Origin: Nitrosomonas sp.
Lineage (GTDB): Bacteria > Pseudomonadota > Gammaproteobacteria > Burkholderiales > Nitrosomonadaceae
Assembly: GCF_024282095.1 (NCBI RefSeq)
Contig: NZ_JAMWZS010000021.1
Coordinates: forward strand, 1-46,966
Length of the DNA: 46,966 nucleotides
Direction: 5' to 3'
How positions within the stretch are numbered: the first letter of the stretch is position 1; the number at the start of each line of letters is the position of its first letter. The position numbers and the translations under genes were made by a program. The notes under the pieces were generated by a model. It ran no database searches and was not told where the DNA came from. It saw nothing but the letters and a program-made list of their open reading frames with translations. Positions 10,301 through 18,094 of this stretch are shown in pieces.

Positions 10301-13300
10301 GAGCAATTACATTTTCATCAGGCATTGGTGTTGAATGATCATCAGAGTGAGCCTTCTATTCATGTTAGTTTTGATCAGCAAAGCGGCCAATATGCTTTTC
10401 ATAGCCATCAGCAGGATACCGCTACGAATTGGAATATGCATGCATCTGCCAGGATCATGTCGGTAACACCAACAGAATCGACCAGTATCGAACGTCACGA
10501 TATTGAACACCGCTGCTCCGAAAAGGTGAATGTCGGCGATTTGTATGCCGAGCTCAAGGAGCGTGGTTTGTTTTATGGCCCTTATTTTCAGACCATTCAG
10601 CAGCTGCAACGCTGCCACGGTGAAGTGTTGGCGCGCATTGAACTGCATGCTGATTTAATCAGTGAAAGTACGGATTATTTACTGCACCCCAGCTTATTGG
10701 ATGGCTGTTTTCAGTCTTTGATCGCGGCAATCAGCGACGATGATAGTTTTTACATGCCGGTTGTCATCAAACGTATCAGCTACCATGCAAAACCGGGCAA
10801 TGCGGTCTGGTGTCACGGCAAGCTCACTCAAGTCAATGAACATTCGATTGAGGGTGATTTAAGGCTATTTGACGATCTGGGCAATCTGCTGGTCGAAGTC
10901 GCTGGTTTACGCTGCCGTGCTTTAACCACGGAAAAGAAAAATCCAATCGAACAATTAGCCGAATGGGCTTATGCATGGCAATGGCAGCAAAAGCCGCTAC
11001 AACCTCAGGGTAAGCGCACAGGTTGCTGGCTGGTGTTCACTGATCACAGCGATATTAGCGAATCCTTATGTCAAACATTGGAAAATGGTGGAAATCAGGT
11101 AATACGCATAGCCATCGATGAGGTGTATCAGCAGGAGTGTGTGCATATGCAACCACTCAATGCCAATGAGCTTGAGTATCTGGAAAAGGTGATACAAAAA
11201 GTCAAGGAAAAATCACTGAGTTGCGTGGGTGTATCTTATTTATGGGGATTATCCACGACTTCTCAGGATGATCCTGTCGGTATCGCGCAAATCAGCGTGG
11301 CGCTTCAAGTCATCCAGTTGCTGGGTAAAGTATTCACCACCCATGCACCGCGGTTGTATATGGTTACCCAGGGTACGCAACCGGTGATGGCTAACAGTGA
11401 TATACAAAACGTCGCACTCACATCGCTGACCGGACTGGCTCGCGTTGCATTCAACGAATATCCGCTGCTGCGCTGCACGCAAGTGGATTTGGATCCGGTC
11501 AATCCGCTGGAGCAGATACGTATGCTGGCGAAAGAACTGGTGTCGGATGATCGGGAAGATGATGTGGCTTTGCGTGGAAACAATCGAATGGTACATCGTT
11601 GGGAACGTTATCGCGTTGAATCTTCGGTCCATGACGCATCGATTTCATACCGCGGTGAAGACGTCGAGGCATTTCAACTCAAATGGAAAAATCATGCGGA
11701 ATTTTGCTTGATGCCGGCGCTCATGCCGCAAGCCGATGAAGTGACCATTGCCGTGGAATGCATCAATTTAACCGGTTACCGATTCTCTGAGGCTGAAGAC
11801 AATACTCCGCGCGGCTACTTTGCGGTGGGCGTCATCGACAAAGTCGGCAGCAACGTGACCGACCGGTGCCCGGGAGACCTGGTGATGGTGGCGACTACCG
11901 GAAACATTGCTTCGCATATTGTCAGCCCGGCTACTAGCGTTTTCTCAGTCGATTATTTGCCGCTTTCTCATGAACAGATCGCTGCGTTGGCAACAACATT
12001 GATTCCTACATATTATGCGTTGAATTATATTGCCCGCGTGGTGCCTGGAGAAGCCGTATTGATTGATGCTGAATTAGGCGCCACGGCTTTAGCGGCACGT
12101 GGTATTACAGATTATTTAGGTGCATCACCCATTTTCTATCATGGTCATGATATCGAGGAACAGGAGGGTGAGCAAAGTGTAGCCTCGGTGCGCGCCTGGA
12201 TTCATGGTGCAAGTACTGCTAAACCTGAAGGATTGGATGGTTTGTTGGCGCCGGATACGCATGAAATTGCTGTCACACAGAGCAATGCTGACAATGTGTC
12301 AGGTCATGCATCCAGTAGCAGCTTTACTCACTTGGATGCGCTGAAACTTGCATTGACCGCGCCAGGATTGTTTGAGCAGTTGTTACAGGTGGTTGCGCGC
12401 TTGCTTGCGACGCATCAGATTACCGGTATCCCTCCAACAAAATCATTCACGTTTGTGGAAGATCTGACACGATTGGCGGATCACACTCAGACTACGCAAG
12501 ACACACACATCTTATCGCTTAAGGATAAAGCGGCAATTGTGGTAACGGATAAGCAAAAACGCCCGGCACTGTTTGACGCACAGGCTGCTTACTTGATTAC
12601 CGGCGGATTCGGTGGTTTTGGTCTGGAAGCGGCAAAATGGATGGCAAAACATGGCGCGAAGAATTTGATTCTAGTCAGTCGACGTGGTGCTGCCGATAGC
12701 GCTGCACAAGCAGTATTGACGATGTTGGCGGGAAATGGCGTGCACGTGTTGTCCATCGCCGCAGATCTTACAGATAAAGCGCAAGTACAAGCATTGTTCG
12801 ATCAGATTGCAACCCAAGGCGCGCCATTAAAAGGTATCTTGCATACGGCTGCCGTTCTGGATGATGCGCCGATTGCGGAACTGAATCCTGAGCGCGTGGC
12901 CCAGGTGATGCGGGCCAAAGCATTGAGCGCCTGGTATTTACATCAATTCACACAGAATCTCTCATTAGATTTCTTGGTATTATTTTCATCGGTTTCCGGG
13001 ATTATCGGCAATGCCCGCCAAGCCAATTATTCTGCCGCCAATGCGTTCCTGGATGCGCTGGCAGCCAAACGCAGATCTGTCGGACTGGCCGGTACCAGCA
13101 TCAACTGGGGTGCCATTGCAACAGGCATGGCGGTGAATAGCGAAGAGGTGAGGAAACATTTGGATCTCATGGGCATGTACATGTTGACCGCCAATCAGGC
13201 GCTGGATTCGTGGGCGCATATGCTGGATGTTGCGCTGCCGCAATATGGTCTGATGAACTGTGACTGGGAAAAGTGGCAGGCATTTGAACCGACGGGGGGC

Positions 13301-13792
13301 AATTCTCCCAGGTTTGCAAGCCTGGTAAAAAGCTCCGGCCAGAAACAACAAGCGTCACTGACTCCAATATGTTTGGAGATCAGTCAATTGCCGGAAGATC
13401 AACGGCGCGCGGCCATGTGCCGTGCGTTAACCGAGCAGATCGCAAGCGTTCTGCGCATACCGGCGGAGAGAATCGATATGGAACAGTCATTAATTCAGAT
13501 GGGGGTCGATTCGCTGATGTCCGCAGAATTACAGGCAGGCATCAATAAAACCTTCGGCGTTAGGATTTCCACGCTGGAATTCATGCGCAGCCCTAATTTG
13601 GGATATTTGGCCGACATGCTCATGGACAAAGCGATTGTATCGGTTGCACCGCCAGCTTCAGAAACGATCATCCAGGAAAATTCAGTGATTGATCGTATGT
13701 CCGAGGCGGATGTTGATCTATTACTCAAGCAGTTGTTGGCACAAGCTGCTGATGTGACGGCAGGAATCAGTAGCGGAACTGCCGGCGCTTAA
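7385..13792 (+). CDS. Type I polyketide synthase, KS-AT-DH-(inactive ER)-KR-ACP
   Basis: A 2135-residue single-module reducing polyketide synthase. The ketosynthase has the full triad: C189 in DTACSSS, H324 in EAHGTGTP, H364 in GHLEAAAG. The acyltransferase has GHSVGE (S640) and H744 in MAYHS, closer to malonyl-type than methylmalonyl-type signatures. The dehydratase has the HxxxGxxxxP motif (H940) and D1106 in HPSLLDG. A structural KR half follows (about 1200-1410). Next is an enoylreductase-like region (about 1415-1720) that lacks the glycine-rich NADPH motif, so it is probably inactive. The ketoreductase has GGFGGFG (1740-1746), LDD (1825-1827, B-type) and Y1882. The ACP carries S2043 in GVDSLMS. 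There is no thioesterase, which fits release by the downstream oxoamine synthase. Ribosome site AGGGAG. Confidence 0.95.
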   Translation: MRKKKLKISNNEAYEPIALVGIGCRFPGGSHDPESFWNLLVTGSDAIVDIPPERWNLRRFYDADQNKPGKMYVKQGGFLQQRVDEFDALFFGITPREAECIDPQQRLLLETSWEALEDAGIPHESVVGSNTGVFIGAFTLDHKLTQMGKMNRDLIGTHTAIGSTMTILSNRISYILDLHGPSMSVDTACSSSLVALHLASQAIWSGECNLALAGGVNVMMRPEYPIAMCKGGFLAPDGRSKSFDAGANGYGRGEGAGVVVLKPLSAALRDGDSIYALVRGTGVNQDGRTNGITVPNPVSQTALIRSVCTKYGVDASDISYFEAHGTGTPVGDPLEAKALGEVIDATTKRAKACLMGSVKGAIGHLEAAAGIAGIIKTSLCLSHRQVPPQANLETPNPNIPFDELGLRLPIKLESLTSASQQIYAGVNSFGYGGTNAHVVLENAPPLPKLLREDDMPGTVYLLPLSARSEAALTDLVKAWLAKFPADYPGALKDLCYSAACRRGHHDYRLAIMGDSWKAMHEKLTAFAAGQPDSGWVSGKADSKASSKPVFVYTGMGPQWWAMGRELYEQNAIYRKAVEACDAIFRDLSGWSILDEMLADEKDSKITATEIAQPANFMIQVGLTAMWRAQGIEPGAVVGHSVGEISAAYAAGALSLEDAVKVSYERSRILKKAAGYGKMLAVGVSMEKCIELLTALTQDNVSIAAVNGPSLVTLSGDGDALEKISAHLTQQGEFNRFLQVEMAYHSMFLEHLKPEIRTSLADLHPVMPLVPLYSTVTGELTDTVSYDAEYWCDNIREPVYFAQAMASLLRDGHRVFLEIGPHPVLSSAIKECCQQQNIKPQTFASLRREQPEQHTFNMALAGLYTAACQIDWQHLYPSDSVYIKLPTYPWQRETYWHEDEDSITDRTGIPLHPLLDRRLSGPRPVWQSAVNRQFLPFLNDHQVDGLVVMPGAAYVEASLAAHHQVTGNAACVIEQLHFHQALVLNDHQSEPSIHVSFDQQSGQYAFHSHQQDTATNWNMHASARIMSVTPTESTSIERHDIEHRCSEKVNVGDLYAELKERGLFYGPYFQTIQQLQRCHGEVLARIELHADLISESTDYLLHPSLLDGCFQSLIAAISDDDSFYMPVVIKRISYHAKPGNAVWCHGKLTQVNEHSIEGDLRLFDDLGNLLVEVAGLRCRALTTEKKNPIEQLAEWAYAWQWQQKPLQPQGKRTGCWLVFTDHSDISESLCQTLENGGNQVIRIAIDEVYQQECVHMQPLNANELEYLEKVIQKVKEKSLSCVGVSYLWGLSTTSQDDPVGIAQISVALQVIQLLGKVFTTHAPRLYMVTQGTQPVMANSDIQNVALTSLTGLARVAFNEYPLLRCTQVDLDPVNPLEQIRMLAKELVSDDREDDVALRGNNRMVHRWERYRVESSVHDASISYRGEDVEAFQLKWKNHAEFCLMPALMPQADEVTIAVECINLTGYRFSEAEDNTPRGYFAVGVIDKVGSNVTDRCPGDLVMVATTGNIASHIVSPATSVFSVDYLPLSHEQIAALATTLIPTYYALNYIARVVPGEAVLIDAELGATALAARGITDYLGASPIFYHGHDIEEQEGEQSVASVRAWIHGASTAKPEGLDGLLAPDTHEIAVTQSNADNVSGHASSSSFTHLDALKLALTAPGLFEQLLQVVARLLATHQITGIPPTKSFTFVEDLTRLADHTQTTQDTHILSLKDKAAIVVTDKQKRPALFDAQAAYLITGGFGGFGLEAAKWMAKHGAKNLILVSRRGAADSAAQAVLTMLAGNGVHVLSIAADLTDKAQVQALFDQIATQGAPLKGILHTAAVLDDAPIAELNPERVAQVMRAKALSAWYLHQFTQNLSLDFLVLFSSVSGIIGNARQANYSAANAFLDALAAKRRSVGLAGTSINWGAIATGMAVNSEEVRKHLDLMGMYMLTANQALDSWAHMLDVALPQYGLMNCDWEKWQAFEPTGGNSPRFASLVKSSGQKQQASLTPICLEISQLPEDQRRAAMCRALTEQIASVLRIPAERIDMEQSLIQMGVDSLMSAELQAGINKTFGVRISTLEFMRSPNLGYLADMLMDKAIVSVAPPASETIIQENSVIDRMSEADVDLLLKQLLAQAADVTAGISSGTAGA

Positions 13793-13799
13793 TCCAATA

Positions 13800-13822
13800 C
13801 CCCACCGGTTGCTCCGGTGGGG
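13800..13822 (+). terminator. Hairpin after the PKS gene
   Basis: A perfect 9-bp GC-rich stem (CCCCACCGG / CCGGTGGGG) with a 5-base loop starts 8 bases after the PKS stop codon. Only three T residues follow directly, so termination may be partial. It could reduce the level of the downstream genes relative to the PKS or stabilise the 3' end of the PKS message. Confidence 0.65.
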
Positions 13823-14268
13823 TTTCCATGAAACTTCCCAGATCAATAGATTCCCTTCTTTATTTCATTGCCGGAGCATAGCAAATCGTTGAAAAACGAT
13901 TCTAGCAGGCCGACTTAGGGAAACTCTGAATAACTGTCATTTCGAGCGCAGCGAGAAATCTATGACATTGATTCACAAAGATTCCTCACTTTGTTCGGAA
14001 TGACAAACATGAATTATTCAGAGTTTCCTTAGAAGTTCAGGTGTTAACTCTGACCTTCCTTTAGCGCTCTCAGGCAGCAATCCGGTAAGCAAATTTTTCA
14101 TTATGGGAATGGGCGGTAGTCATACAAGGGCACGCTGCTGGCGCGGCATTTCTTTACCAAGGTGATTTTTGTCACAGATTTGCTGGCTGATAACACTTAT
14201 TCTGAGCAAGTATCAGTGATTCATCCAAGTATATACAACAACATTGGCTTACAAAGGTTACCACTACT
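13823..14268. other. Intergenic region, PKS / oxoamine synthase
   Basis: This 446-bp non-coding gap splits the cluster. It holds a small hairpin with a 7-bp stem and GAAA loop at 13884-13901, the MITE at 13919-14028, and about 240 bp (14029-14268) without a recognisable gene. The last part probably carries a separate promoter or the untranslated leader of the oxoamine synthase gene. Confidence 0.5.
13919..14028. mobile_element. Non-autonomous IS5-like MITE (110 bp)
   Basis: The element has perfect 15-bp terminal inverted repeats: GGAAACTCTGAATAA at 13919-13933 and its complement at 14014-14028. Both sides carry TTAG (13915-13918 and 14029-14032), a 4-bp target duplication of the YTAR type made by IS5-family elements. 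The termini also resemble the IS5 end as I recall it (GGAAGGTGCGAA...). Inside are two converging copies of a dispersed motif (TGTCATTTCGAGCGCAGCG at 13935 onward, and the related complementary unit ending at 14005). There is no room for a transposase, so it must be mobilised in trans. Confidence 0.82.
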
Positions 14269-15657
14269 ATGAAGAATGAAACAGGTGTGCTGGCGAATAT
14301 GTCACCCGAAGAGAAGCGCGATCTTCTGAAGCAATTGATATCCAAAAAGGAAAATGATCAGAAAGCCGGATCTGATTCCGATTCAGAATCGATTCCTGAT
14401 GCATGGTATCGCTTTGATAAATTCCCCGACTACAACATGCTGATGGAGCAGGCGAAGATATTCAAAACGTTATCGATGGATAATCCCTATTTCAGCCCGC
14501 ATGAAGGTGTGAGCGATCATATTACACGCATCGATGGCAAAAATTTCATCAATTATTCCGGTTATAACTATCTCGGATTATCAGGCCACCCGGAAGTATC
14601 CGCAGCCGCTAAAGCAGCGGTGGATCGGTATGGCACTTCAGTATCCGCCAGCCGGATCGTGTCCGGGGAAATACCGCTGCATCGTGACCTGGAAGCGATA
14701 CTGGCCGAGATTCACGGCACTGAAGATGCATTGGCTTTGGTGAGCGGTTATGCAACCAATGTATCGGTTATCAGCCATTTATTTGGACCCAACGATCTAT
14801 TGATACACGATAGCCTGATTCACAACAGCGTCATCACGGGATGCAAGCTCTCCGGCGCAAGGCGCATGACTTTTCCGCATAACGACTGGGAAGCCCTGGA
14901 TAAGATATTGGAAGAAAACCGCCATGCGTATCAACGTACCCTGATTATCATTGAGGGTGTTTACAGCATGGATGGTGATATTCCCGACTTGCCGCGTTTT
15001 ATAGCAATCAAGCAAAAACACAAGTGCCTGTTGATGGTTGATGAAGCACATGCTGCAGGCGTCATCGGTCCACGCGGATTTGGTTCGCATGATCATTTTG
15101 GCATCGATGCTGCGGATGTGGATATCTGGATGGGCACGTTGAGCAAGGCGTTTGCCAGTTGCGGCGGTTATATCTGCGGTTCACGTGCATTGATAGAAAA
15201 TCTTAGATACAACGCAGCCGGCGCCATATTATTCAGCGTCGGTATCTCGCCGGCTAACACTGCGGCGGCTTTGACCGCTGCGCGTATTTTGCAGCGTGAA
15301 CCCGAACGCGCCGAGCGCTTGCGTGCCCGATCATCTTTGTTTTTGCAGCAAGCGCGGATGCGCGGGCTTGATACAGGCTTGGCCAGCGGCACAGGCGTTG
15401 TTTCGATCATACTGGGTGATTCAGTGCTGTGTCTGAAGCTCGGGCAGAAATTATATCAAGCGGGCATCAATGTTCATCCCATCATGTATCCGGCAGTACC
15501 GGAATCGGCTGCCAGATTGCGCTTTTTCATAACGTGCAATTTATCGGAAGAAGAAGTTGTGCATACCATCGACACGCTCGCGACAGAGTTGCAGCGCTTG
15601 CATGGAAAAGCCGGGCGTGTGATCGCGCATACCGAATCTGGGGCAGTTTCATACTAA
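14269..15657 (+). CDS. PLP-dependent alpha-oxoamine synthase (SPT/KBL/BioF family)
   Basis: The 462-residue protein belongs to the fold-type I enzymes that join an acyl thioester to an amino acid with loss of CO2, giving an alpha-amino ketone. Family hallmarks are the D258-E-A-H261 motif that holds PLP, the Schiff-base lysine K293 in LSKAFASCGG, the HDSLIHNS segment, and the opening YLGLSGHPEV. Compared with BioF (about 385 residues) it has about 75 extra N-terminal residues, beginning with MSPEEKRDLLKQLI, which looks like a short docking helix. Directly downstream of a PKS that lacks a thioesterase, it is expected to take the chain from the ACP. The amino acid (serine, glycine or alanine) cannot be read from the sequence. 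Biotin synthesis is unlikely because no bio genes are nearby. Confidence 0.9.
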   Translation: MKNETGVLANMSPEEKRDLLKQLISKKENDQKAGSDSDSESIPDAWYRFDKFPDYNMLMEQAKIFKTLSMDNPYFSPHEGVSDHITRIDGKNFINYSGYNYLGLSGHPEVSAAAKAAVDRYGTSVSASRIVSGEIPLHRDLEAILAEIHGTEDALALVSGYATNVSVISHLFGPNDLLIHDSLIHNSVITGCKLSGARRMTFPHNDWEALDKILEENRHAYQRTLIIIEGVYSMDGDIPDLPRFIAIKQKHKCLLMVDEAHAAGVIGPRGFGSHDHFGIDAADVDIWMGTLSKAFASCGGYICGSRALIENLRYNAAGAILFSVGISPANTAAALTAARILQREPERAERLRARSSLFLQQARMRGLDTGLASGTGVVSIILGDSVLCLKLGQKLYQAGINVHPIMYPAVPESAARLRFFITCNLSEEEVVHTIDTLATELQRLHGKAGRVIAHTESGAVSY

Positions 15658-15761
15658 TGTTATCAAGGCTGAAAATGGTGATGCTGGTGATCGTCGCCCA
15701 CGGAGCATGGGCAACAGTTGCGTCAGCCACCCCATTAATAGAGAGGATTAGCTCATGTTAA
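15657..15761 (+). CDS. 34-residue exported-type peptide between oxoamine synthase and exporter
   Basis: The ATG at 15657 shares a base with the oxoamine synthase stop (TAATG), and its own TAA overlaps the start of the RND gene (ATGTTAA), so it is coupled at both ends. The product begins MLSRLKMVMLVIVAHGAWAT and looks like a complete signal peptide: positive n-region, hydrophobic core, and VASA as a cleavage box. This would leave a 10-residue tail, TPLIERISSC. It may be a real secreted mini-peptide, a membrane anchor-like accessory, or only a coupling leader that keeps ribosomes moving into the exporter gene. I know no family for it. Confidence 0.5.
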   Translation: MLSRLKMVMLVIVAHGAWATVASATPLIERISSC

Positions 15762-18094
15762 ATCAATATACCCACCAGGTTTTGCGGTTCCGCTGGTTGA
15801 CCGTGCTTGTCAGTGCCGTGTTAATCGCCGTTGCTGGATACGGTATACAGTTCCTGCACTTCAAGAGTGATTACCGGATGTTTTTCAGCGATGATAACCC
15901 GCAACTCATGGCTTTCGAATCGTTGAATAAAACCTACGTTAAGGACGACAATATTCTGATGGTTGTCACACCCGCCAACGGCGATGTGTTTACCAAAGAA
16001 AATCTTGTCATCGCTGAGAAACTGACAAAGCGTCTTTGGCAAACGCCTTATTCGATCCGCGTAGATTCGATTACCAATTTTCAGCACAGCCATGCCACAG
16101 GCGATGATCTTTTTGTGGAAGATCTGGTGAGAAACGCTGATCAACTGACTGTGACGGAAATCGAACAGAGACGTCGCATCGCATTGAACGAACCGCTCTT
16201 GGTAAATCGGCTTATTTCACCCAATTCAAAGGTGATGGGGTTCAATATTGTCGTTCACAGGCCCGGTCTGGATCAAGATATGGAAACCGTGGAAGCCATT
16301 GAATTTACTCGTGGATTAGTGGATGAACTTAAAAGAGATCATGCTGATCTGGATGTACGCCTTACCGGCTCACTCATCATGGACATATCGTTCGCGGAAT
16401 CGTCAAAACAGGATATGAGTACGCTGACGCCTGCCATGCTGACGATCATTTGTATTGCGCTCTGGCTGTTTCTGAAGTCCGCGTGGGGAACACTTGCCAT
16501 CGTCATGATGATGACAATGGCTGTGAGTGCGGCCGTTGGTTTGGCCGGCTGGATGGACATTGCGTTTTCTCCTTCCAGTATTCCGGCGCCGACCATATTG
16601 CTCACCGTGGTTGTCGCTGATGCCGTGCATATCCTGACCAGCTATTACAGCGCGTTGGCGCGCGGTCAAGCACGACAAGAAGCGATGATCGAAAGTATCC
16701 GGATTAATTTCAAAGCGGTTTTCTTTACAAATTTGACCACCGCGGTCGGTTTTCTGTCGATGAATTATAGTGAAGTTCCGCCTTTTCAGGATCTTGGGAA
16801 TATTACTGCCATGGGTGTCGGTGTTGCATTTTTATTGACGATTACCTTCCTGCCGGCAGTGATGATGCTTTTGCCCATGCACCAAGGGCGCGCTGAAATC
16901 AGCGGTAGCAAGACACTGGCGCGATTGGCGCAATTCATCATCGCACATCGCACGGCTACCTTGAGTTCTCTCATCCTGGGAACCATTGTGCTGATTGCCT
17001 GTATTCCTCTGAATACACTGGATGATGAGTATGTTAAGTATTTTGACGATTCCGTAGCCTTCCGCCGCGATACCGATTACACCACGAGTCACCTTACCGG
17101 TGTTTATCGCATCGATTATTCGTTAGGGCGGGAAATCGATGGCGGTATCAGTGATCCTGAATTCTTGCAGCAGGTTGATGCGTTTGTGCAGTGGTACCGG
17201 GAGCAACCGGAAGTGATGCATGTGTATTCCGCTACGGACATTTTGAAACGGCTGAACCGTAATATGCATCAGGATGATCCGGCATGGTACCGCCTGCCTG
17301 ACACACAGGAATTGAGCGCACAGATTCTGCTCATGTACGAAATGTCTCTGCCGTACGGGCTCGATCTCAATGACCGGATCAATGTAGGCAAGTCGGCAAC
17401 GCGGGTGACCGTAACGTTGCATAGCATTTCCAGTCAGCAGGTTATTGATCTCGAAACGCGTGCACAGGCATGGCTGGCGGCAAATACCACAGCCATGAAA
17501 CACAATGATGGCACCGGTCCGACCTTGCTGTTTGCACATATCGGGCAGCGTAACATTACCAGCATGATTGCCGGAGAGCTCGTTGCCATAGGGATTATCT
17601 CGTTGATTCTGATATTCGTGCTGCGCTCGGTCGGCCTGGGGTTGATCAGTTTGATTCCCAATCTGGTTCCTGCGGGAATGGCTTTTGGGTTGTGGGGATT
17701 GATTGTCGGACAAGTAGGGCTTGCCGCTTCGGTCGTTGCGGCAATGACACTGGGGATTCTGGTGGACGACACGGTGCATTTTCTCAGCAAGTACCAGTAT
17801 GCCAGAAAACAACTCAATCTCGAGCCTGAACAGTCCATTCAATATGCGTTTGCTACTGTCGGCAGTGCGTTATGGATTACTTCCGCAGTGCTGATTATGG
17901 GGTTCTCTCTATTCACTTTTTCCAGTTTCAAAATCAATCATGAAATGGGCTTGCTCACCGCTGCGATCTTTGCGTTGGGCTTGTTCGCAGAATTCCTGTT
18001 ACTTCCACCGATTCTACTGGCGCTGGAGTCATGGAAGCGGCGGATAGTTTTACCTTCGAAACCTGTCGTTACTAAATTAGGAGAAATCAAATGA
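15755..18094 (+). CDS. RND-superfamily exporter, MMPL/HpnN type
   Basis: A 779-residue inner-membrane protein with the duplicated RND layout: one N-terminal helix (about residues 12-30), a large periplasmic loop, a bundle of helices (about 220-380), another helix near 400-420, a second periplasmic loop and a final bundle (about 610-760). Motifs ILLTVVVADAVHILTSYY and LGILVDDTVHFLSKYQ mark the two transmembrane halves and resemble the DxxxH segments of MMPL proteins. This branch moves lipids or lipid-like products, for example hopanoids (HpnN) or mycobacterial lipids (MmpL). The start overlaps the small peptide gene and the end overlaps the LolA-like gene (ATGA), so they form an operon. I expect it to export the PKS product. 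Confidence 0.87.
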   Translation: MLNQYTHQVLRFRWLTVLVSAVLIAVAGYGIQFLHFKSDYRMFFSDDNPQLMAFESLNKTYVKDDNILMVVTPANGDVFTKENLVIAEKLTKRLWQTPYSIRVDSITNFQHSHATGDDLFVEDLVRNADQLTVTEIEQRRRIALNEPLLVNRLISPNSKVMGFNIVVHRPGLDQDMETVEAIEFTRGLVDELKRDHADLDVRLTGSLIMDISFAESSKQDMSTLTPAMLTIICIALWLFLKSAWGTLAIVMMMTMAVSAAVGLAGWMDIAFSPSSIPAPTILLTVVVADAVHILTSYYSALARGQARQEAMIESIRINFKAVFFTNLTTAVGFLSMNYSEVPPFQDLGNITAMGVGVAFLLTITFLPAVMMLLPMHQGRAEISGSKTLARLAQFIIAHRTATLSSLILGTIVLIACIPLNTLDDEYVKYFDDSVAFRRDTDYTTSHLTGVYRIDYSLGREIDGGISDPEFLQQVDAFVQWYREQPEVMHVYSATDILKRLNRNMHQDDPAWYRLPDTQELSAQILLMYEMSLPYGLDLNDRINVGKSATRVTVTLHSISSQQVIDLETRAQAWLAANTTAMKHNDGTGPTLLFAHIGQRNITSMIAGELVAIGIISLILIFVLRSVGLGLISLIPNLVPAGMAFGLWGLIVGQVGLAASVVAAMTLGILVDDTVHFLSKYQYARKQLNLEPEQSIQYAFATVGSALWITSAVLIMGFSLFTFSSFKINHEMGLLTAAIFALGLFAEFLLLPPILLALESWKRRIVLPSKPVVTKLGEIK

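Noticed and set aside
11630-12540. Active enoylreductase domain in the PKS
   Set aside because: The length and position fit an ER, but the glycine-rich NADPH motif is absent, so I describe it as inactive.
14269-15657. BioF for biotin synthesis
   Set aside because: No other biotin genes nearby, an extra N-terminal extension, and direct linkage to a PKS favour a polyketide-releasing oxoamine synthase.
17123-17842. 239-codon frame antisense to the RND exporter
   Set aside because: It lies wholly opposite a well-supported gene, and its protein has no motifs; a shadow of codon bias.
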